A DNA stretch of 25,382 bases, taken from assembly GCF_000003605.2 (NCBI RefSeq), contig NW_003149923.1, positions 1 through 25,382 of the forward strand, given 5' to 3'. Below are positions 1 to 10,452 of the stretch, piece by piece. Source of the stretch: Saccoglossus kowalevskii. Its lineage: Eukaryota; Hemichordata; Enteropneusta; Harrimaniidae. Positions within the stretch are counted from its first letter, which is position 1; each line of letters opens with the position of its first letter. Position numbers and translations under genes: made by a program. Below the pieces are notes generated by a model. That model had not been told where the DNA came from. It ran no database searches and was given only the letters and a program-made list of their open reading frames with translations.

Positions 1-2399
1 ATGCTGTCTCGGTGCAGACTACTGCCTTGCACTCCTGTACACTGTCTCGGTGCAGACCACTGCCTTGCACTCCTATACACTGTCTCGGTGCAGACCACTG
101 CCTTGCACTCCTATACACTGTCTCAGTGCAGACCACTGCCTTGCACTCCTATACACTGTCTCAGTGCAGACCACTGCCTTGCACTCCAATACACTGTCTC
201 AGTGCAGACCACTGCCTTGCACTCCTATACACTGTCTCAGTGCAGACCACTGCCTTGCACTCCTATAACTGTCTCAGTGCAGACCACTGCCTTGCACTCC
301 TGTACACTGTCTCGGTGCAGACCACTGCCTTGCACTCCTATACACTGTCTCAGTGCAGACCACTGCCTTGCACTCCTATAACTGTCTCAGTGCAGACCAC
401 TGCCTTGCACTCCTGTACACTGTCTCGGTGCAGACCACTGCCTTGCACTCCTGTACACTGTCTCGGTGCAGACCACTGCCTTGCACTCCTATACACTGTC
501 TCAGTGCAGACCACTGCCTTGCACTCCTATACACTGTCTCAGTGCAGACCACTGCCTTGCTCTCCTATACGCTGTCTCAGTGCAGACCACTGCCTTGCAC
601 TCCTATACACTGTCTCAGTGCAGACCACTGCCTTGCTCTCCTATACACTGTCTCAGTGCAGACCACTCCCTTGCACTCCTATACACTGTCTCGGTGCAGA
701 CCACTGCCTTGCACTCCTATACACTGTCTCAGTGCAGACCACTGCTTTGCACTCCTATACACTGTCTCGGTGCAGACCACTGCCTTGCACTCCTATACAA
801 GGTCTCGGTGCAGACCACTGCCTTGCACTCCTATTCACTGTCTCAGTGCAGACCACTGCTTTGCTCTCCTATACACTGTCTCGGTGCAGACTACTGCCTT
901 GCACTCCTATACACTGTCTCAGTGTAGACCACTGCCTTGCACTCCTATACACTGTCTCTGTGCAGACCACTGCCTTGCACTCCTATACAATGTCTCAGTG
1001 CAGACCACTGCCTTACACTCCTATACACTGTCTCAGTGCAGACCACTGCTTTGCACTCCTATACACTGTCTCAGTGCAGACCACTGCTTTGCACTCCTAT
1101 ACACTGTCTCGGTGCAGACCACTGCCTTGCACTCCTATACACTGTCTCAGTGCAGACCACTGCCTTGCACTCCTATACACTGTCTCGGTGCAGACCACTG
1201 CCTTGCACTCCTATACACTGTCTCAGTGCAGACCACTGCCTTGCACTCCTATACACTGTCTCGGTGCAGACCACTGCCTTGCACTCCTATACACTGTCTC
1301 AGTGCAGACCACTGCTTTGCTCTCCTATACACTGTCTCGGTGCAGACTACTGCCTTGCACTCCTATACACTGTCTCGGTGCAGACCACTGCCTTGCACTC
1401 CTATACACTGTCTCAGTGCAGACCACTGCCTTGCACTCCTATACACTGTCTCAGTGCAGACCACTGCTTTGCACTCCTATACACTGTCTCTGTGCAGACC
1501 ACTGCCTTGCATTCCTATACACTGTCTCGGTGCAGACCACTGCCTTGCACTCCTTTACACTGTCTTGGTGCAGATCGCTGCCTTGCACTCATATACACTG
1601 TCTCAATGCAGACCACTGCCTTGCACTCCTATACACTGTCTTGGTGCAGACCACTGCCTTGCATTCCTATACACTGTCTCAGTGCAGACCACTGCCTTGC
1701 ACTCCTATACACTGTCTCAGTGCAGACCACTGCCTTGCACTCCTTTACACTGTCTTGGTGCAGACCACTGCCTTGCACTCCTATACACTGTCTTGGTGCA
1801 GATCAATGCCTTGCACTCCTATACACTGTCTCAGTGCAGACCACTGCCTTGCACTCCTATACACTGTCTCAGTGCAGACCACTGCCTTGCACTCCTATAC
1901 ACTGTCTCGGTGCAGACCACTGCCTTGCATTCCTATACACTGTCTCGGTGCAGACCACTGCCTTGCACTCCTATACACTGTCTCGGTGCAGACCACTGCC
2001 TTGCACTCCTATACACTGTCTCAGTGCAGACCACTGCCTTGCACTCCTATACACTGTCTCAGTGCAGACCACTGCCTTGCACTCCTATACACTGTCTCGG
2101 TGCAGACCACTGCCTTGCACTCCTATACACTGTCTCGGTGCAGACCACTGCCTTGCACTCCTATACACTGTCTCGGTGCAAACCGCTGCCTTGCACTCCT
2201 ATACACTGTCTCGGTACAGACCACTGCCTTGCACTCCTATACACTGTCTCGGTGCAGACCACTGCCTTGCATTCCTATACACTGTCTCGGTGCAGACCAC
2301 TGCCTTGCACTCCTATACACTGTCTCGGTGCAGACCACTGCCTTGCACTCCTATACACTGTCTCAGTGCAGACCACTGCCTTGCACTCCTATACACTGT
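1..2399 (+). repeat. Mixed-variant array segment
   Basis: About 63 monomers with A-type and G-type interspersed and no dominant higher-order period. Local markers are two 1-bp deletions (TATAACTG near 264 and 377, three monomers apart), CTGTACAC changes in the first 450 bp, GCTCTCC and GCTTTGC variants at about 540-1440, and CTTGG units from 1564 onward. A rare pair of neighbouring variants (GCTTTGCTCTCC followed by GACTACTGCC) occurs in monomers 842-917 and again at 1298-1373, exactly 456 bp or 12 monomers later. There is no gene in this stretch. Confidence 0.85.
1488..1677 (+). repeat. Five-monomer CTTGG/CTCAATG cassette, copy 1
   Basis: The monomer order is: CTCTG with GCATTCC; G-type with CCTTTAC; CTTGG with a GATC change; CTCAATG; CTTGG with GCATTCC. 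The same order of rare variants recurs at 5869-6058 and 8043-8232, with minor differences in each copy. Shared rare variants in the same order are hard to explain by independent mutation and indicate copying within the array. Confidence 0.8.
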
Positions 2400-2745
2400 C
2401 TCAGTGTAGACCCCACTGCCTTGCACTCCTATACACTGTCTCAGTGTAGAGAACTGCCTTGCACTCCTATACGCTGTTTCGGTGCAGACCACTGCCTTGA
2501 ACTCCTATACACTGTCTCGGTGCAGACCACTGCCTTGCACTCCTATACACTGTCTCTGTGCAGACCACTGCCTTGCACCCCTATACACTGTCTCGGTGTA
2601 GACCACTGCCTTGCACTCCTATACACTGTCTCAGTGTAGACCCCACTGCCTTGCACTCCTATACACTGTCTCAGTGTAGAGAACTGCCTTGCACTCCTAT
2701 ACGCTGTCTCGGTGCAGACCACTGCCTTGAACTCCTATACACTGT
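2400..2745 (+). repeat. 230-bp hexamer period with CCCC insertions
   Basis: The first three monomers carry, in order, a 2-bp insertion giving GACCCCACTG after a GTGTAG change, a GTGTAGAGAACT monomer ending TACGCTG, and a TTGAACT monomer. The same three monomers restart at 2630, which is 230 bp or six monomers plus the 2-bp insertion downstream. The C-to-T change in GTGTAG and the C-to-A change in TTGAACT create in-frame TAG and TGA codons, which is why forward frames break here. Related trimer blocks occur at 18126-18357 and 22691-22922. Confidence 0.85.
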
Positions 2746-2860
2746 CTCGGTGCAGACCACTGCCTTGCACTCCTATACACTGTCTCAGTGCAGAGAACTG
2801 CCTTGCACTCCTATACACTGTCTCGGTGCAGACCACTGCCTTGCAACTCCTATACACTGT

Positions 2861-3316
2861 CTCGGTGCAGACCACTGCCTTGCACTCCTATACACTGTCT
2901 CGGTGCAGACCACTGCCTTGCACTCCTATACACTGTCTCAGTGCAGACCACTGCCTTGCACTCCTATACACTGTCTCAGTGCAGAGAACTGCCTTGCACT
3001 CCTATACACTGTCTCGGTGCAGACCACTGCCTTGCATTCCTGTACACTGTCTCAGTGCAGAGAACTGCCTTGCACTCCTATACACTGTCTCGGTGCAGAC
3101 CACTGCCTTGCACTCCTATACACTGTCTCAGTGCAGAGAACTGCCTTGCACTCCTATACACTGTCTCGATGCAGACCACTGCCTTGCACTCCTATACATT
3201 GTCTCGGTGCAGACCACTGCCTTGCACTCCTATACACTGTCTCAGTGCAGATCAATGCCTTGCACTCCTATACACTGTCTCAGTGCAGACCACTGCCTTG
3301 CACTCCTATACACTGT
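2861..3316 (+). repeat. 456-bp 12-monomer HOR, copy A
   Basis: Twelve monomers in the order G, G, A, A-GAGAACT, G with GCATTCCTGTAC, A-GAGAACT, G, A-GAGAACT, CTCGATG with TACATTG, G, A with GATCAATG, A. A 1-bp insertion (TTGCAACTCC, about 2845) lies just upstream. The next 456 bp repeat this order monomer for monomer. Confidence 0.9.
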
Positions 3317-3772
3317 CTCGGTGCAGACCACTGCCTTGCACTCCTATACACTGTCTCGGTGCAGACCACTGCCTTGCACTCCTATACACTGTCTCAGTGC
3401 AGACCACTGCCTTGCACTCCTATACACTGTCTCAGTGCAGAGAACTGCCTTGCACTCCTATACACTGTCTCGGTGCAGACCACTGCCTTGCATTCCTGTA
3501 CACTGTCTCAGTGCAGAGAACTGCCTTGCACTCCTGTACACTGTCTCGGTGCAGACCACTGCCTTGCACTCCTATACACTGTCTCAGTGCAGAGAACTGC
3601 CTTGCACTCCTATACACTGTCTCGATGCAGACCACTGCCTTGCACTCCTATACATTGTCTCGGTGCAGACCACTGCCTTGCACTCCTATACACTGTCTCA
3701 GTGCAGATCAATGCCTTGCACTCCTATACACTGTCTCAGTGCAGACCACTGCCTTGCACTCCTATACACTGT
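3317..3772 (+). repeat. 456-bp 12-monomer HOR, copy B
   Basis: This is a direct tandem copy of 2861-3316 with the same twelve monomer types in the same order. The only difference I found by eye is at position 3536, where CCTGTAC replaces CCTATAC (position 3080 in copy A). A related series, with one monomer fewer, lies far downstream at 16870-17325. Beyond 3772, copy B continues with GAGAACT, GCATTCC and CCTCTAC monomers that match 17174-17287. Confidence 0.9.
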
Positions 3773-3886
3773 CTCAGTGCAGAGAACTGCCTTGCACTCC
3801 TATACACTGTCTCGGTGCAGACTACTGCCTTGCATTCCTATACACTGTTTCGGTGCAGACCACTGCCTTGCACTCCTCTACACTGT

Positions 3887-4000
3887 CTCGGTGCAGACCA
3901 CTGCCTTGCACTCCTATACACTGCCTCCGTGCAAACCACTGCCTTGCACTCCTATACACTGCCTCAGTGCAGACCACTGCCTTGCACTCCTATACACTGT
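3887..4000 (+). repeat. CTGCCTC variant block, copy 1
   Basis: Consecutive monomers carry CTGCCTC in place of CTGTCTC, one of them with GCAAACC in place of GCAGACC. The same pairing of CTGCCTC and GCAAACC appears near 23255-23360 and 24850-24930, which suggests a shared copied block rather than chance. Confidence 0.7.
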
Positions 4001-4060
4001 CTCAGTGCAGACCACTGCCTTGCACTCCTATACACTGTCTCGGTGCAGACCACTGCCTGG

Positions 4061-4150
4061 CACTCCTACATGTATACTCTCTCTCGATGCATACCACTGC
4101 CTTGCACTCCTATACACTGTCTCGATGCAAACCACTGTCTTGCACTCCTA
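4061..4150 (+). repeat. Divergent island with 6-bp insertion, copy 1
   Basis: A 6-bp insertion (CTCCTACATGTATAC in place of CTCCTATAC) is preceded by GCCTGGCAC and followed by CTCTCTCGATGCATACC. The following monomers also carry CTCGATG and GCAAACC changes. The same combination of flanking variants recurs at 7100-7180, so the insertion and its neighbours were copied together. It sits at the boundary between the GAGAACT-rich segment and a G-type segment. Confidence 0.85.
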
Positions 4151-4272
4151 TACACTGTCTCGATGCAGACCACTGCCTTGCACTCCTATACACTGTCTCG
4201 GTGCAGACCACTGCCTTGCACTCCTATACACTGTCTCGATGCAGACCACTGCCTTGCACTCCTATACACTGT

Positions 4273-4462
4273 CTTGGTGCAGACCACTGCCTTGCACTCC
4301 TATACATTGTCTCAGTGCAGACCACTGCCTTGCACTCCTATACACTGTCACAGTGCAGAGAACTGCCTTGCACTCCTATACACTGTCTCTGTGCAGACCA
4401 CTGCCTTGCACTCCTACACACTGTCTCAGTGCAGACCACTGCCTTGCACTCCTATACACTGT
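4273..4462 (+). repeat. Five-monomer block of a 646-bp repeat, copy 1
   Basis: The monomers are, in order, CTTGG with TACATTG; A-type; CACAGTG (from GTCACAG) with GAGAACT; CTCTG with CCTACACAC; and A-type. The second copy begins exactly 646 bp or 17 monomers downstream at 4919. Confidence 0.85.
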
Positions 4463-4800
4463 CTCGGTGCAGACCACTGCCTTGCACTCCTATACACTGT
4501 CTCGGTGCAGACCACTGCCTTGCACTCCTATACACTGTCTCGGTGCAGACCACTGCCTTGCACTCCTATACACTGTCTCGGTGCAGACCACTGCCTTGCA
4601 CTCCTATACACTGTCTCGGTGCAGACCACTGCCTTACACTCCTATACACTGTCTCGGTGCAGACCACTGCCTTGCACTCCTATACACTGTCTCGGTGCAG
4701 ACCACTGCCTTGCACTCCTATACACTGTCTCGGTGCAGACCACTGCCTTGCACTCCTATACACTGTCTCGGTGCAGACCACTGCCTTGCACTCATATACA
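4454..4800 (+). repeat. G-type homogeneous run
   Basis: About nine consecutive G-type monomers (CTCGGTGCAG) with very few other changes: CCTTACAC near 4633 and CTCATATAC near 4792. This is the longest clean G-type stretch in the window. Each such monomer carries one CpG. Confidence 0.8.
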
Positions 4801-4918
4801 CTGTCTCAGTGCAGACCCCTGCCTTGCACTCCTATACACTGTCTCGGTGCAGACCACTGCCTTGCACTCCTATACACTGTCTCGGTGCAGACCACTGCCT
4901 TGCACTCCTATACACTGT

Positions 4919-5108
4919 CTTGGTGCAGACCACTGCCTTGCACTCCTATACATTGTCTCAGTGCAGACCACTGCCTTGCACTCCTATACACTGTCACAGT
5001 GCAGAGAACTGCCTTGCACTCCCATACACTGTCTCTGTGCAGACCACTGCCTTGCACTCCTACACACTATCTCAGTGCAGACCACTGCCTTGCACTCCTA
5101 TACACTGT
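4919..5108 (+). repeat. Five-monomer block of a 646-bp repeat, copy 2
   Basis: This repeats 4273-4462 including the rare GTCACAGTGCAGAGAACT and CCTACACAC changes. Private differences are CTCCCATAC near 5020 and CACTATCTC near 5068. A separate rare change, GACCCCTGCC, also recurs with an 18-monomer (684-bp) spacing at 4811 and 5495. Confidence 0.85.
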
Positions 5109-5868
5109 CTCGGTGCAGACCACTGCCTTGCACTCCTATACACTGTCTCAGTGCAGACCACTGCCTTGCACTCCTATACACTGTCTCGGTGCAGACCACT
5201 GCCTTGCACTCCTATACACTGTCTCGGTGCAGACCACTGCCTTGCACTCCTATACACTGTCTCAGTGCAGACCACTGCCTTGCACTCCTATACACTGTCT
5301 CAGTGCAGACCACTACCTTGCACTCCTATACACTGTCTCGGTGCAGACCACTGCCTTGCACTCCTATACACTGTCTTGGTGCAGACCACTGACTTGCACT
5401 CCTATATACTGTCTCGGTGCAGACCACTGCCTTGCACTCCTATACACTGTCTCGGTGCAGACCACTGCCTTGCACTCCTATACACTGTCTCAGTGCAGAC
5501 CCCTGCCTTGCACTCCTATACACTGTCTCGGTGCAGACCACTGCCTTACACTCCTATACACTGTCTCAGTGCAGACCACTGCCTTACACTCCTATACACT
5601 GTTTCAGTGCAGACCACTGCCTTGCACTCCTATACACTGTCTTGGTGCAGACCACTGCCTTGCACTCCAAAATACTGTCTCAGTGCAGACCACTGCCTTG
5701 TACTCCGATACACTGTCACAGTGCAGACCACTGCCTTGTACTCCTATACACTGTCTCGGTGCAGACCACTGCCTTGCACTCCTATACACTGTCTCAGTGC
5801 AGATCACTGCCTTGCACTCCTATACACTGTCTCAATGCAGACCACTGCCTTGCACTCCTATACACTGT

Positions 5869-6058
5869 CTCGGTGCAGACCACTGCCTTGCATTCCTATA
5901 CACTGTCTCGGTGCAGACCACTGCCTTGCACTCCTTTACACTGTCTTGGTGCAGATCACTGCCTTGCACTCCTATACACTGTCTCAATGCAGACCACTGC
6001 CTTGCACTCCTATACACTGTCTTGGTGCAGACCACTGCCTTGCACTCCTATACACTGT
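5869..6058 (+). repeat. Five-monomer CTTGG/CTCAATG cassette, copy 2
   Basis: Order: G with GCATTCC; G with CCTTTAC; CTTGG with GATCACT; CTCAATG; CTTGG. It matches the cassettes at 1488-1677 and 8043-8232. Just upstream, 5640-5720 carries CCAAAATAC, CTCCGATAC and GTCACAG changes that have relatives near 18985-19070. Confidence 0.8.
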
Positions 6059-6310
6059 CTCAGTGCAGACCACTGCCTTGCACTCCTATACACTGTCTCA
6101 GTGCAGACCACTGCCTTGCACTCCTATACACTGTCTCGGTGCAGACCACTGCCTTGCACTCCTATACACTGTCTCGGTGCAAACCACTGCCTTGCACTCC
6201 TATACACTGTCTTGGTGCAGACCACTGCCTTGCACTCCTATACACTGTCTCAGTGCAGACCACTGCCTTGCACTCCTATACACTGTCTCGGTGCAGACCA
6301 CTGCCTTGCA

Positions 6311-7080
6311 CTCCTATACACTGTCTCAGTGTAGAGAACTGCCTTGCACTCCTATACACTGTCTCAGTGCAGAGAACTGCCTTGCACTCCTATACGCTGT
6401 CTCGGTGCAGACCACTGCCTTGCACTCCTATACACTGTCTCAGTGCAGACCACTGCCTTGCACTCCTATACACTGTCTCAATGCAGAGAACTGCCTTGCA
6501 CTCCTATACGCTGTCTCAGTGCAGACCACTGCCTTGAACTCCTATACACTGTCTCGGTGCAGACCACTGCCTTGCACTCCTATACACTGTCTCGGTGCAA
6601 ACCACTGCCTTGCACTCCTATACACTGTCTCAGTGCAGAGAACTGCCTTGCACTCCTGTACACTGTCTCGGTGCAGACCACTGCCTTGCATTCCTGTACA
6701 CTGTCTCAGTGCAGAGAACTGCCTTGCACTCCTATACACTGTCTCGGTGCAGACCACTGCCTTGCACTCCTATACACTGTCTCGGTGCAGACCACTGCCT
6801 TGCACTCCTATACACTGTCTCAGTGCAGATCAATGCCTTGCACTCCTATACACTGTCTCAGTGCAGACCACTGCCTTGCACTCCTGTACACTGTCTCGGT
6901 GCAGACCACTGCCTTGCACTCCTATACACTGTCTCAGTGCAGACCACTGCCTTGCACTCCTATGCACTGTCTCAGTGCAGAGAACTGCCTTGCACTCCTA
7001 TACACTGTCTCAGTGCAGACCACTGCCTTGCACTCCTATACACTGTCTCAGTGCAGACCACTGCCTTGCACTCCTATACA
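6311..7080 (+). repeat. GAGAACT-rich cassette region
   Basis: About 20 monomers rich in GAGAACT, TACGCTG, TTGAACT and CTGTAC variants. The ordered series at 6629-6856 (GAGAACT; GCATTCCTGTAC; GAGAACT; G; G; GATCAATG) is a shortened version of the series in 2975-3278 and 16870-17135. There is no gene in this stretch. Confidence 0.8.
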
Positions 7081-7099
7081 CTGTCTCGGTGCAGACTAC

Positions 7100-7330
7100 T
7101 GCCTGGCACTCCTACATATATACACTCTCTCGATGCATACCACTGCCTTGCACTCATATACACTGTGTCGATGCATACCACTGCCTTGCACTCCTATACA
7201 CTGTATGAGTGCAGACCACTGCCTTTGCACGTCTTATACACTGTCTCAAGGCAGACCACTGTCTTGCACTCATATACACTGTCTCAGTGCAGACCACTGC
7301 ATTACATTCCTATACACTGTCTCAGTGCAG
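7100..7330 (+). repeat. Most divergent monomers, with 6-bp and 2-bp insertions
   Basis: This stretch still follows the 38-bp frame but has the highest density of private changes I saw. It includes a 6-bp insertion (CTACATATATAC at about 7112), CTCTCTCGATGCATACC, CTGTGTCGATG, CTGTATGAGTG, a 2-bp gain in GCCTTTGCACGTCTTATAC (7221-7240), CTCAAGG and ACTGCATTACATTCC. Its first part matches 4061-4100. Confidence 0.85.
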
Positions 7331-7624
7331 ACCACTGCCTTACACTCCTATACACTGTCTTGGTGCAGACCACTGCCTTGCACTCCTATACACTGTCTCA
7401 GTGCAGACCACTGCCTTGCATTCCTATACACTGTCTCAGTGCAGACCACTGCCTTGCACTCCTATACACTGTCTCAGTGCAGACCACTGCCTTGAACTCC
7501 TATAAACTGACTCAGTGCAGACCACTGCCTTGCACTCCTATACACTGTCTCAGTGCAGACCACTGCCTTGCACTCCTATACACTGTCTCAGTGCAGACCA
7601 CTGCCTTGCACTCCTATACACTGT

Positions 7625-7852
7625 CTCTGTGCAGACCACTGCCTTGTACTTCTATACACTGTCTCTGTGCAGACCACTGCTTTGCACTCCTATACACTGT
7701 CTCGGTGCAGACCACTGCCTTGCACTGCTATACACTGTCTCTGTGCAGAACACTGCCTTGCACTCCTATACACTGTCTCAGTGCAGACCACTGCCTTGCA
7801 CTCCTATACACTGTCTCAGAGCAGACCACTGCCTTGCACTCCTATACACTGT
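7625..7852 (+). repeat. Six-monomer CTCTG/CTCAGAG cassette, copy 1
   Basis: Order: CTCTG with ACTTCTATAC; CTCTG with GCTTTGC; G with CACTGCTATAC; CTCTG with GCAGAACACT; A; CTCAGAG. The same six rare monomers appear in this order at 9259-9486 and 16148-16375. The first two copies are exactly 1,634 bp or 43 monomers apart. Confidence 0.9.
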
Positions 7853-8042
7853 CTCAGTGCAGACCACTGCCTTGCACTCCTATACACTGTCTCAGTGCAG
7901 ACCACTGCCTTGCACTCCTATACACTGTCTCAGTGCAGACCACTGCCTTGCACTCCTATACACTGTCTCAGTGCAGACCACTGCCTTGCACTCCTATACA
8001 CTGTCTCAGTGCAGACCACTGCCTTGCACTCCTATACACTGT

Positions 8043-8232
8043 TTTGGTGCAGACCACTGCCTTGCATTCCTATACACTGTCTCGGTGCAGACCACTGCCT
8101 TACACTCCTTTACACTGTCTTGGTGCAGATCACTGCCTTGCACTCCTATACACTGTCTCAATGCAGACCACTGCCTTGCACTCCTATACACTGTCTTGGT
8201 GCAGACCACTGCCTTGCATTCCTATACACTGT
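8043..8232 (+). repeat. Five-monomer CTTGG/CTCAATG cassette, copy 3
   Basis: Order: TTTGG with GCATTCC; G with CCTTACACTCCTTTAC; CTTGG with GATCACT; CTCAATG; CTTGG with GCATTCC. It matches 1488-1677 and 5869-6058. Partial relatives (CTTGG with GATCACT, then CTCAATG) occur at 24291-24366. Confidence 0.8.
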
Positions 8233-9258
8233 CTCAGTGCAGACCACTGCCTTGCACTCCGATACACTGTCTCAGTGCAGACCACTGCCTTGCACTCCTA
8301 TACGCTGTCTCGGTGCAGACCACTGCCTTGCACTCCTATACACTGTCTCAGTGCAGACCACTGCCTTGCACTCCTATACACTGTCTTGGTGCAGACCACT
8401 GCCTTGCACTCCTATACACTGTCTCAGTGCAGACCACTGCCTTGCACTCCTATACACTGTCTCAGTGCAGACCACTGCCTTGCACTCCTATACACTGTCT
8501 CAGTGCAGACCACTGCCTTGCACTCCTATACACTGTCTCAGTGCAGACCACTGCCTTGCACTCCTATACACTGTCTCTGTGCAGACCACTGCCTTGCACT
8601 CCTATATACTGTCTCAGTGCAGACCACTGCCTTGCACTCCTATACACTGTCTCAGTGCAGACCACTGCCTTGCACTCCTATACACTGTCTCGGTGCAGAC
8701 CACTGCCTTGCACTCCTATACACTGTCTCAGTGCAGACCACTGCCTTGCACTCCTATACACTGTCTCAGTGCAGAGAACTGCCTTGCACTCCTATACACT
8801 GTCTTGGTGCAGACCACTGCCTTGCACTCCTATACACTGTCTCAGTGCAGACCACTGCCTTGCACTCCTATACACTGTCTCAGTGCAGACCACTGCCTTG
8901 CACTCCTATACACTGTCTCAGTGCAGACCACTGCCTTACACTCCTATACACTGTCTCAGTGCAGACCACTGCCTTGCACTCCTATACACTGTCTCAGTGC
9001 AGACCACTGCCTTGCACTCCTATACACTGTCTCAGTGAAGACCACTGCCTTGCACTCCTATATACTGTCTCAGTGCAGACCACTGCCTTGCACTCCTATA
9101 CACTGTCTCAGTGCAGACCACTGCCTTGCACTCCTATACACTGTCTTGGTGCAGACCACTGCCTTGCACTCCTATACACTGTCTCAGTGCAGACCACTGC
9201 CTTGCACTCCTATACACTGTCTCAGTGCAGACCACTGCCTTGCAATCCTATACACAGT

Positions 9259-9486
9259 CTCTGTGCAGACCTCTGCCTTGCACTTCTATACACTGTCTCT
9301 GTGCAGACCACTGCTTTGCACTCCTATACACTGTCTCGGTGCAGACCACTGCCTTGCACTGCTATACACTGTCTCTGTGCAGAACACTGCCTTGCACTCC
9401 TATACACTGTCTCAGTGCAGACCACTGCCTTGCACTCCTATACACTGTCTCAGAGCAGACCACTGCCTTGCACTCCTATACACTGT
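9259..9486 (+). repeat. Six-monomer CTCTG/CTCAGAG cassette, copy 2
   Basis: Same ordered variants as 7625-7852: CTCTG with ACTTCTATAC, CTCTG with GCTTTGC, CACTGCTATAC, GCAGAACACT, a plain A-type and CTCAGAG. Private changes are TACACAG just upstream and GACCTCTG in the first monomer. Confidence 0.9.
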
Positions 9487-10235
9487 CTCAGTGCAGACCA
9501 CTGCCTTGCACTCCTATACACTGTCTCAGTGCAGACCACTGCCTTGCACTCCTATACACTGTCTCAGTGCAGACCACTGCCTTGCACTCCTATACACTGT
9601 CTCAGTGCAGACCACTGCCTTGCACTCCTATACACTGTCTCAGTGCAGACCACTGCCTTGCACTCCTATACACTGTCTCAGTGCAGACCACTGCCTTGCA
9701 CTCCTATACACTGTCTCAGTGCAGACCACTGCCTTGCACTCCTATACACTGTCTCTGTGCAGACCACTGCCTTGCACTCCTATACACTGTCTCAGTGCAG
9801 ACCACTGCCTTGCACTCCTATACACTGTCTCGGTGCAGACCACTGCCTTGCACTCCTATACACTGTCTCTGTGCAGACCACTGCCTTGCACTCCTATACA
9901 CTGTCTCAGTGCAGACCACTGCCTTGCACTCCTATACACTGTCTCAGTGCAGACCACTGCCTTGCACTCCTATACTCTGTCTCAGTGCAGACCACTGCCT
10001 TGCACTCCTATACACTGTCTCAGTACAGACCACTGCCTTGTACTCATCTACACTGTCTCAGTGCAGACCACTGCCTTGCACTCCTATACACTGTCTCAGT
10101 GCAGACCACTGCCTTGCACTCCTATACACTGTCTCAGTGCAGACCACTGCCTTGCACTCCTATACACTGTCTCAGTGCAGACCACTGCCTTGCACTCCTA
10201 TACACTGTCTCGGTGCAGACCACTGCCTTGCACTC

Positions 10236-10320
10236 CTATACACTGTCTCAGTCGCAAACCACTGCCTTACACTCCTATACACTGTCTCAGTGCAGACCCC
10301 ACTGCCTTGCACTCCTATAC
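10236..10320 (+). repeat. Short stretch with two insertions
   Basis: A 1-bp insertion (CTCAGTCGCAAACC, C at about 10253) is followed one monomer later by a 2-bp insertion (GACCCCACTG at 10295-10304). Both shift every forward reading frame, yet the frames stay open because all three are stop-free in the consensus. Confidence 0.85.
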
Positions 10321-10452
10321 ACTGTCTCGGTGCAGACCACTGCCTTGCACTCCTATACACTGTCTCAGTGCAGACCACTGCTTTGCACTCCTATACACTG
10401 TCTCGGTGCAGAGAACTGCCTTGCACTCCTATACACTGTCTCAGTGCAGACC

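Larger units (their letters stand above)
7331..10250 (+). repeat. A-type-dominated segment
   Basis: About 77 monomers, mostly A-type (CTCAGTGCAG), with clean runs at about 7820-8040, 8401-8575 and 9455-9753. It contains two of the three copies of the CTCTG/CTCAGAG cassette and one CTTGG/CTCAATG cassette. No indel was found between about 7240 and 10253. There is no gene in this stretch. Confidence 0.85.

Noticed and set aside
1-7. The ATG at the window start as a gene start
   Set aside because: It is a variant of the monomer tail (TACACTG) directly followed by standard monomers, with no gene structure beyond.
4061-4080. The CTACATGTATAC insertion as a transposon footprint or target-site duplication
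   Set aside because: The 6 bp can be explained by local duplication or slippage of the TATAC part of the monomer, and no element remnant is next to it. The recurrence with shared neighbours points to copying within the array.
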